Shown: positions 22,701 through 28,204 of the stretch, one piece after another
Position numbering within the stretch: position 1 is the stretch's first letter
Layout of the letters: the number at the start of each line of letters is the position of its first letter
Assembly (NCBI GenBank): GCA_019649035.1
Contig: BMAT01009673.1
Span: forward strand, 3,037 to 31,240
From: Elysia marginata
Lineage: Eukaryota; Mollusca; Gastropoda; Plakobranchidae
Reading direction: 5' to 3'
Length of the DNA stretch: 28,204 nucleotides
The notes under the pieces: generated by a model
Seen by the model: only the letters and a program-made list of their open reading frames with translations
Told to the model about the DNA's origin: nothing
The model's database searches: none
Translations under genes and position numbers: made by a program

Positions 22701-24754
22701 CATAAATAGGGCCTAGATGTGAATCGTTGAAAGTTAATTAGATTCAGAAGTGAATGCTGAATGAATAGATTTCTTTTTTTTCTCATTTATGATTCTGTAT
22801 GACCAGTCGTTGCATACTACTTGACTCCACATAACCTTTTAAAAATTTTTAATCCAAGCTACTGCAGATAAATAGCACTACAACAGTTGTATTCAAACAA
22901 AACATGCACAACCCAAATTACATCATTAAGTGGTGTTGAAAATTATATATCCAAAAAGACCTTACGGTTTTTAAGAAATTAAGGAAAACCATATTGAAAA
23001 TCTATCGGTTGTCATGATGGACACAAATTTTATCCTGCATCACAACCGCCAGATTTTTGGTGCGACCGTTTCTGTACTTCATCAATTCACTTAAAATTTA
23101 ATTTATGACAAAGCATAATGATGCAGTTTAACTTTTAAGAAAGTCTTAGCATCACATTGTTATTCATGACAGTATTGTTAGGTTTTGTGATATTTCTGAA
23201 AATACTTGGTCCTCCACCACAACTGACATATTAAAAACATTTTATCACAGTCTCATGTACGCTAAAGTTGAGCACGCAAATTGGCAATTAAAGGTGTGGC
23301 AAATGTTGAAAATGACCTGAAGTAAAATTACAATTAGTTGATGCCTTTATATGGTCCCTTTCCTTTTCATGTTTACGGCAGCCTTAGCAGTCCAGCACAT
23401 TTCTGAACCCCCTCATGGTTGTCATTTCCACTATGCCCACCATCTTGAATTTTTTAACACTTTTTCGCTACTTTGAGTACGGTAGGCCTAATTGGACTTA
23501 TTGGTACCAGTTTATAAATGCTAATGTTATGTAATATTACGCATTATCGGCAAAAATTCAGCACTCAACCTGCCTGACTCTCCTATCTAAGTTTACAAAA
23601 AAATAAGAGCCTATCTTTGGGCTTATTCTTAGCATTGCCAGCATGGGTTGATGCAGCAAAAATCATGCAATCTTTTGGTATTACTATTTGAGGATCGACT
23701 TTCTCTCTTGAAAAAAAGGAGCTATATTAGTATGTATATATGCATGACTGCTGTTACTGTTAGCCATTTCCATTCCATGATAAACACCTGACTTTTTTTA
23801 CTCTAAATTAGAATGTTAGATGAGGATAAACCTGGCATTGGCCCGCTGGCAAAGCTGACGGAATGAAAGGAATGTTAAGCCACTTTTAACACCAGTTGGC
23901 CGATCCCAGGATTAAGCCACTAGATGAGAAGTCTAGATTATCATACATTAGAATTTTGACTAGATTCTAGATCTAGATATTTAGGCTAGAATCAGAACAT
24001 ACACATTGACATTCTATTGGATGGACAGCCTAAGTATAAAGTTATGCCTATGGAACTAAATTAGGATCAAGATGTCATTGTCTGTGTTCCTTATCATTGG
24101 CTGACAGATGTCATTGTGTTCCTTATTAGTTATTGGCTGAAATTTCAGGTCATGCTTATTATTCTGTTCCAGTTAGATCTACATCTAGATCTAGAATCTA
24201 GATAATCTCAATCGGTAGTGATGTGTGACTGTGAGAGATTTGAGAAGAAATGTTGGGCTTTGGCTTGAGGTCAAACTAAGTAGATCTGAAAGTTGCAAAG
24301 TTTGTTATAACTAGGAAGAAAAGATCAGAAACTAGATCCGTTCCATCGAAAAAAACATGCTAGAACTAAGCAGATCTAGATCTAGACCTAGAATCTAAAA
24401 TATCTGGATGTCGAAAATGCCTTCGTCTGAGTGAGAGACGGAGTGAGGAGTCATCCTTAGGCTTAGCTTCTGCGCCAGTCTAATGGTGCACTTAGTTGAA
24501 CTAAAACTCAATTCTCGTTTACAACAGTTGTTCCTAACATTTGTTAAGACATCACAGGACAGAAAGTAAACGCTATTGAAGGCAAACCTTAATGATTTGT
24601 CGTGTCTAAGTCGAAATTATCCCAAGAGTCTGATAATATTTGTCGCCATTTTATTACGATGCTAATCTGGCCTGTGACAAGGCTTACTTGGTCCAACTTA
24701 CCCCCAATATCCACACTGACAGCGAGGTTTTGTACCATTACTGGATTCTTCCAT
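13596..24754 (-). CDS. ZFAND3: ZFAND3-type A20/AN1 zinc-finger protein, complete spliced gene
   Basis: Coding exons on the - strand, in order: 24754-24702, 20194-20151, 18838-18800 (probable), 17706-16761, 16372-16239, 13744-13596. All phases match and every junction is GT/AG; total 1365 nt (454 aa), or 1326 nt (441 aa) without the microexon. A20 finger, residues 12-29: Cys12-x-Cys14-x11-Cys26-x2-Cys29, the C-x-C spacing of ZFAND3. AN1 finger (numbered with the microexon): Cys386, Cys389, Cys403, Cys405, Cys410, His413, His419, Cys421; all eight zinc ligands present. CKLELAQ, GKCRCG and [14 protein letters not shown] identify ZFAND3 rather than ZFAND5/6. Between them lies a Ser/Thr-rich, probably disordered linker with a short EQQQLQQ run. 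A20 fingers of this family can bind ubiquitin; ZFAND3 itself is reported in nuclear gene regulation. KRSRDE before the AN1 finger could be a nuclear signal. Confidence 0.93.
13879..14057 (-). mobile_element. 5'-truncated SINE (family A, copy 2) with 12-bp target-site duplication
   Basis: The SINE body occupies 13891-14045 and is flanked by AAATGATGCAAT at 13879-13890 and again at 14046-14057. Read on the - strand it lacks the whole tRNA-like head, beginning at CTACTGGTTGGGTCGG, and ends in an A-rich tail (AAAAATAAAAAAAAA). The body differs from copy 1 at only 3 of about 146 positions. The perfect duplication and A tail mark a recent LINE-type, target-primed insertion into the ZFAND3 intron. 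Confidence 0.9.
15190..15216. repeat. perfect 12-bp-arm hairpin
   Basis: CAGCCTATCATA, TTT, TATGATAGGCTG: perfect arms with a 3-base loop, in the last ZFAND3 intron. No transposon ends recognised around it. Confidence 0.8.
15247..15550. mobile_element. possible DNA-transposon remnant
   Basis: CAGTCATGCCTGCAGAAGGC followed by GACCGC resembles the CAGT-type left ends of Tigger-like elements. GTGGTCGCG plus TTG-like sequence occurs near 15311 and again near 15537, and the interval is richer in G than its surroundings. No matching right terminus was found, so this is tentative. Confidence 0.25.
16239..16372 (-). CDS. ZFAND3: ZFAND3 exon with first half of AN1 finger
   Basis: 134 nt from TTCTTGTAG| to TGT G|GTAAGT. 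It reads [20 protein letters not shown] then [25 protein letters not shown]. Cys386, Cys389, Cys403 and Cys405 are the first four AN1 ligands, with the 13-residue loop typical of ZFAND3. Both ends are phase-compatible with neighbouring exons. Upstream intron sequence overlaps a possible retroelement remnant at 16400-16429. Confidence 0.92.
16400..16429 (-). other. hammerhead-like fragment of a retroelement, degenerate
   Basis: On the - strand: CTGATGA, then AGAGAC / GTGTT / GTCT, which can pair as a short stem-loop, then ACAAAAAC where an active hammerhead needs GAAA. Penelope-like elements often carry CTGATGA-stem-CGAAAC modules near their ends. It lies in the intron 28 bases upstream of an AN1 exon, and the pyrimidine tract of that acceptor follows it. 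A decayed fragment, if real. Confidence 0.3.
16761..17706 (-). CDS. ZFAND3: ZFAND3 large linker exon (946 nt)
   Basis: Starts after TTAACTACAG and ends CG|GTAATA. It encodes about 315 residues, starting [13 protein letters not shown] and ending [12 protein letters not shown]. Composition is dominated by Ser, Thr, Ala, Pro and Gly with one EQQQLQQ run; no domain is recognisable and it is probably disordered. The SPAERGTKR end resembles the segment preceding the AN1 finger in relatives. The MDSRHFPS methionine is internal, not the start. ORFs of 60-68 aa in other frames across this exon are shadows. A GTAAGT sits 7 bases into the exon but is read as coding. Confidence 0.88.
18800..18838 (-). 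CDS. ZFAND3: probable ZFAND3 microexon (39 nt, in phase)
   Basis: On the - strand a strong acceptor (eight T, then CTTCTGATCAACAG) and a good donor (GTTAGTGG) bracket 39 nt. With the single G carried over from exon 2, this reads [13 protein letters not shown] without a stop, and its last base leads into the next exon in the same phase. It can thus be included or skipped without changing the frame. The inserted residues are polar and would extend the linker just after the A20 finger. No homologous segment is known to me. Confidence 0.6.
20151..20194 (-). CDS. ZFAND3: ZFAND3 exon 2: second half of A20 finger
   Basis: 44 nt. Its first base completes the split Gly codon, then it reads [14 protein letters not shown] and one base (G) of the next codon, followed by GTAAGTCTCC. 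The acceptor is TTTCAG. Cys26 and Cys29 are the last two A20 ligands. The match to the SSKTMNLCSKCF segment of the vertebrate protein fixes both frame and identity. Confidence 0.9.
21928..22200 (+). repeat. purine-rich tract
   Basis: About 270 bases dominated by A and G on the + strand (GAGAGAG, GAAAGAGAGAGGG and similar), in ZFAND3 intron 1. It creates a 63-aa Glu/Arg/Lys ORF on + and a Ser/Leu/Phe ORF on -; both are composition artefacts. It follows a dispersed motif at 21891-21920 that recurs at 28102-28130. Confidence 0.6.
24069..24142. repeat. imperfect tandem duplication carrying paired ATTGGCTG motifs
   Basis: Two copies of a unit close to AGATGTCATTGTGTTCCTTA followed by TTGGCTGA, period about 36 bases. 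Each contains ATTGGCTG, the reverse complement of a CCAAT-box core. It lies about 600 bases inside intron 1 of ZFAND3; a regulatory role is only a guess. Confidence 0.6.
24702..24754 (-). CDS. ZFAND3: ZFAND3 exon 1: start codon and first half of A20 finger
   Basis: Reads [17 protein letters not shown] then GG of a split Gly codon, followed by GTAAGTTGG (a strong donor). Cys12 and Cys14 are the first A20 ligands. The start is supported by an in-frame TGA 27 bases upstream (complement at 24779-24781) with no other in-frame ATG between. The start context is weak (T at -3, G at +4). The exon is too short for ORF detection and was found by looking for the CxCGxWG motif that had to precede the exon at 20194. 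Confidence 0.9.
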
Positions 24755-24782
24755 ATAGAATTGTGAAAAAATAGTTCCTCAT
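24738..24782 (-). promoter_or_regulatory. upstream ORF overlapping the ZFAND3 start
   Basis: An ATG 28 bases upstream (complement at 24780-24782) opens a 14-codon reading frame in another frame, which ends with TAA at 24738, inside the first codons of ZFAND3. If transcription starts above 24782, this overlapping upstream ORF would lower initiation at the weak-context main ATG. The cap site is unknown, so its presence in mRNA is inferred. Confidence 0.45.
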
Positions 24783-25725
24783 GATTTTATACGGATCAAT
24801 TTTATTTTAATTGGAAAATGGCTATTCGTTTCGCTAAACAAGCGTTGATGAGCAATAGTAGTTAGGATCTAGAGATTAGCAAGGAACTTAGGGGATGTCC
24901 AACAATAGCAAATGAGCAGTTTGTTGGCCAGATACTCGGTGACGTTGCAAGTTAGATTGTGGCCAAAGTAAATTCGATGAATAGGGTTATTTTTTTTTTA
25001 TATTTTTCATTCGAATTTCTTATTTCAGAGACTTTTATGTTTTATATGCTCACAGTGTAATTTTTACTCTATTGATCTAAGCTCAATACAACTTTTTACG
25101 TAACACTGAAGGTTTTTCGCGGAGAAGACAGCCTACTGAGTAGCGTTTATTTTCTTAAATATTCCACAAGATCAAACCAGCCTGAAAACATCAATTATTA
25201 TGTTCGTCTTTTTTGCTAAAATGTCTAGATTTAAGTCTTCCTGATTTTTATGTTTCCTTGTTGGATTTTGGTTTGTTGTTTTTGCTTTCTTTTGTTTTTT
25301 GCAAGTTCGCCAGCCCTTATCCATGGCATAAACATACCGAAGTTATTTGTGCAGAAAGTTGTTTATTCACAAGAACGAAACTGTGCTCTAATTGGGCCTA
25401 CTTTGTCATAGTTTTATTGTGCAAATATTTGATTTAAGTTGAAGAAGCTCATGTTGCAAAATAAATGATATCCAGTCAAATAAGTGGGACACAATAGACC
25501 ACCTTTAGCTAGCTGCACAATCATGTGTGTAGGTTTCACATTATCCTCGTTAAGCCAAAATGGCATACATTACAAGGAGGAATGTATCAAAACGAGGCCC
25601 CAAGTTCTTTTTCCGGTTGGTGGAGAAAGACTGCCTTATCAAGGCCTAGTAGTAGATTACTTTGCATGCCAAACAAAGCAAAAAGGATAGGTCTGTGGTA
25701 AAAGAAACTGGAATGTTAAATGAGC

Positions 25726-25728
<3 letters not shown>

Positions 25729-25770
<42 letters not shown>
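25729..25770. repeat. (CT)21 microsatellite
   Basis: 42 bases of pure CT, followed by CCCTCT. It lies about 1 kb upstream of the ZFAND3 ATG and reads (AG)n on that gene's strand. Confidence 0.97.
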
Positions 25771-25775
<5 letters not shown>

Positions 25776-27683
25776 TACCACGAAACGGGTTCTAAAATAG
25801 TGTTGGAACAGAAAAAGGAGGAGTAAGCATGAGGCCTATAATAAATGGGAGAGATTACAGTAGTAGGCGTGCATTGGAGAAAAAATTAACACTATAACAG
25901 GGGACTTATGCATGTATAATTGTTCTTGATGATCTAAAATAATATTTTGAATTATAGGCTTTATCATAACTTAGATATTTTTCGCAGCTGTTGTCTTACA
26001 TACATTAGATGAGCTTCACCAGCCGGTAGCCTATGCTGTGAAAAGAATGTAACGACATGAAAAGGTTGTTTAAAAGGAGCATGAGAAATGCGTTTGTTAA
26101 AAAGAACCGTTAGCCTACCTAACATGATTGTGCCTCCAGTCTTTGCCCTGCTCTCTTCCCAACCAAGTATCCATCGGGCGAGATATGCTGTATAGTAATT
26201 TTTGTATGCCTGGTTTAGATTGTCGTATGGGGCCTATGTAGGCCTATATGATTTTTTTTTGTATTAAAATATCTTCTCTGTAAAACACAATTATGAAATG
26301 TTCCATTTGTTTCTGCGTTGCTTTATTGGTTTAAGTTTGAATACTAGTGTGTAAATCATACTTTAATTTGTTTCTTTTCTTTTATAATGTATGTCCGAAA
26401 ATTAACTCTGCCTGAGTTTTTTTTTCGGTGCACGCCACAGAAAGAATGAAGAGTCGTGTCCATTTTCCCCAAACACTTTAATACACGTTCGTTGTTTTGC
26501 GTCAAAGGGAGCGTCGTGTGACTTATCTAAATGATTCCTCTATCATTTCGTCATTTCAGGACACATAAAGTTACACCCTTTCTAAACCAATGCTTCTAAA
26601 CAAACCTTTACCGCAGTGAAGCTCGTAACCTGTGTCAACTCATATCAGCAAATAATAGGCCTACGGGTACTATGAATTTTGGCGACGATATTATTCATGA
26701 ATTTGTTTCCGTTTAGCCCTTGGTTCACATAATTTTGATAATATAAGCCTAAGCCTCGTCAAAAATAAATAAATAAAATAACGAGTGACAACAAAATTTA
26801 ATAGTACTAGGCTACTGTAACAGCAACAACAACAAAAACATCCTCAACAACCACAGCAGCAGCAACAATAGTAATAAACTCAATTTAAGGAGAAACAAAT
26901 GAGTCTCATTATGGCATACAACAAATTTGAATTTTTGTCTCTTCTAATTCCCCTCAAATTATGCATACTTTCTTTCGCAAGGCAAATAAAAAAAATGTAA
27001 ATGGTTATCCCAACGTAGGCCTGGGTAAACGGACATGGAAAAGACAACAGCAGACTAGCTAACAAAGCGCTGGTTTGAAACCCAAGGGAGAAAAGGTAGA
27101 GAGCAGGGCCGTATGAAACATGAAAAAGGGGAAGCGCACATGATCTAGACTTAGAAAGTCATGAAAGGAGATATAAAAAAAACTGGCCCAAGACAAGGAT
27201 CGGTGGAGTTGTTGGTCTGTGACCTATTCTCTGACACCGGGTAATAAAAGCAATGATAATGACGATCTCAAAGTAACGATGCCACCACTTTTGTTTTTGA
27301 ACTACACCAAGCATGGTTTTTACCTACCAATACCCAAGCAGGCCTAGCGCCTAAGTTTAACAAATTTAGTTGGTGATTTATAATGGGTTTAGGTGCTTCT
27401 CGGTAGGGTTAAATCGCAATGGTGTTCTCTTTTTTGCTTTCCTTGACCTTTTAGAACAATTTCTTCACCGTCTGAAGATTTGGTTTAATGAAAAGCTTGC
27501 ACTTTTTTGTAATGGCCTGCTTGAAGCCCCATTATGTGACAGTTTTTTTTTAATTCTCGAAGGAAACTATGGATAATTGTCGGAGACCAGACAAATCGGT
27601 ACAGATTAGAGTACTAATTTCTATTGATTGCTTTAGGAAGATAAATTTCCGTTTCTGTGCCATCACGTCACTTCTTCTTATTT

Positions 27684-27765
27684 CAAACGAGAAGTCTTTA
27701 AAGGGCCGTTATTTTGAGTAGCAGACGTCAAACGAAAAGTCTTTAAAGGGCCTTTATTTTGAGTA
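27684..27765. repeat. 45-bp tandem duplication
   Basis: Two copies of a unit containing AAGTCTTTAAAGGGCC and TTATTTTGAGTA, starting at 27684 and 27729, with two mismatches over 37 aligned bases. No coding potential. Confidence 0.85.
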
Positions 27766-28140
27766 TCAAGCGGTGTAATTGGGAGGGTGTAATTTTCTCT
27801 CAAATGGAATCAAGAAATAGTTGCTAGATTTTCCACGTTTCATTTGGTATTTCATTAGAGTAAAGTGGATCTTTCTGGTGGACATTCCTGTAACGTTGAC
27901 AAACAGTGAATTCCCATATGGCCATATCGATAATCGTCAGACCACATTTTTCTCCGGGGATGGCACCAAAGTCTGGTCAATTGCCATAACTTGAATTTGT
28001 ATCCGTACTAACATAGCCTTGCCATCTCCAGCCATGTGACGGCAAGACAATTTAAAATTTTATAATTTAATCTGTTAAATCGTTTTATAAATTTTAAACA
28101 GTTTTTGCAAGTTTCTGTTTCAGTTCCCAACATTAAGCTG

Positions 28141-28204
28141 GATAGTAGAGAGAAAGAGAGAGTAGAGAGAAAGAGTAGAGAGAGATAGATAGATAGATAG
28201 ATAG
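28141..28204. repeat. GA-rich tract ending in (GATA)n, cut by the window edge
   Basis: AGAG/TAGAGA-rich DNA runs into pure GATA from 28184 to the end of the window. It follows the dispersed motif at 28102-28130, as the purine tract at 21928 follows that motif's other copy. Confidence 0.9.

Larger units (their letters stand above)
20195..24701 (-). other. ZFAND3 intron 1 (4507 bp)
   Basis: GTAAGT donor, TTTCAG acceptor. No coding exon recognised inside. It holds AGATCTAGA-rich palindromic clusters (23.93-24.40 kb), a tandem duplication with paired ATTGGCTG motifs, a purine-rich tract (21.93-22.20 kb) and four of the six perfect TAGGCCTA octamers past 19 kb together with the nearby copy at 19356. 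ORFs of 60-117 aa here lack support. Confidence 0.8.
24783..28204. other. ZFAND3 5' flank, no gene recognised
   Basis: The promoter and 5' UTR of ZFAND3 should lie at the left end of this stretch, but I see no clear TATA box or initiator that fixes the cap site. The ORFs at 25213-25437, 25484-25690, 26880-27065 and 27370-27576 are 61-74 aa, AT-rich and unsupported. Contents are a (CT)21 microsatellite, a CAA/CAG-rich patch at 26819-26872, a 45-bp duplication and a terminal GA/GATA tract. Confidence 0.6.

Noticed and set aside
1-28204. CRISPR, operon, prokaryotic defence or biosynthetic cluster
   Set aside because: Spliced animal genes, SINEs and no spaced palindromic arrays or co-directional gene runs were seen.

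Overview
The window looks like nuclear DNA of an animal, most likely a mollusc and perhaps a gastropod. It is AT-rich, its genes are split by GT/AG introns of up to 4.5 kb, and it carries tRNA-derived SINEs, pogo-like MITEs and a mariner remnant. The phylum is inferred from the style of the repeats; the two proteins alone show only that it is a metazoan. One 48-base run of N at 11478-11525 is an assembly gap.

Two protein-coding genes can be read, and they point at each other (tail to tail). On the + strand, bases 1-1053 hold the 3' end of FKBP2, an ER-lumenal peptidyl-prolyl isomerase: two coding exons, a C-terminal KEEL retrieval signal and an AATAAA poly(A) signal. On the - strand, a complete ZFAND3-type gene (A20 plus AN1 zinc fingers) runs from an ATG at 24754 down to a stop at 13596. 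It has five clear coding exons and a probable 39-nt in-phase microexon. The A20 finger is split over the first two exons and the AN1 finger over the last two. Between the fingers lies a 946-nt exon for a Ser/Thr-rich linker, so the predicted protein is 441 or 454 aa, about twice the roughly 227 aa I recall for human ZFAND3.

Layout: 1-1270, FKBP2 end, with a SINE in its intron. 1.5-5.0 kb, a repeat cluster: a pogo-like MITE with TA duplication, a tRNA-derived SINE, a 211-bp foldback repeat abutting a dead mariner transposase fragment, a second pogo-like MITE, a second type of SINE, and a seven-copy 36-bp minisatellite. 5.0-13.3 kb, AT-rich DNA with no gene or clear element, possibly partly 3' UTR of ZFAND3. 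13.6-24.75 kb, ZFAND3; its last intron holds a 5'-truncated SINE with a 12-bp target-site duplication. 24.8-28.2 kb, upstream flank of ZFAND3 with a (CT)21 microsatellite, a short tandem duplication and a GATA/GA tract, and no recognisable gene.

The two genes have no evident functional link: FKBP2 acts in protein folding in the ER, and ZFAND3 is a zinc-finger protein of the ubiquitin/stress-associated family with reported nuclear roles. I found no CRISPR, operon, toxin, defence or other novel multi-gene system. The most useful observations are the exon structure of ZFAND3 (expanded linker exon, microexon, overlapping upstream ORF) and the young SINE family.
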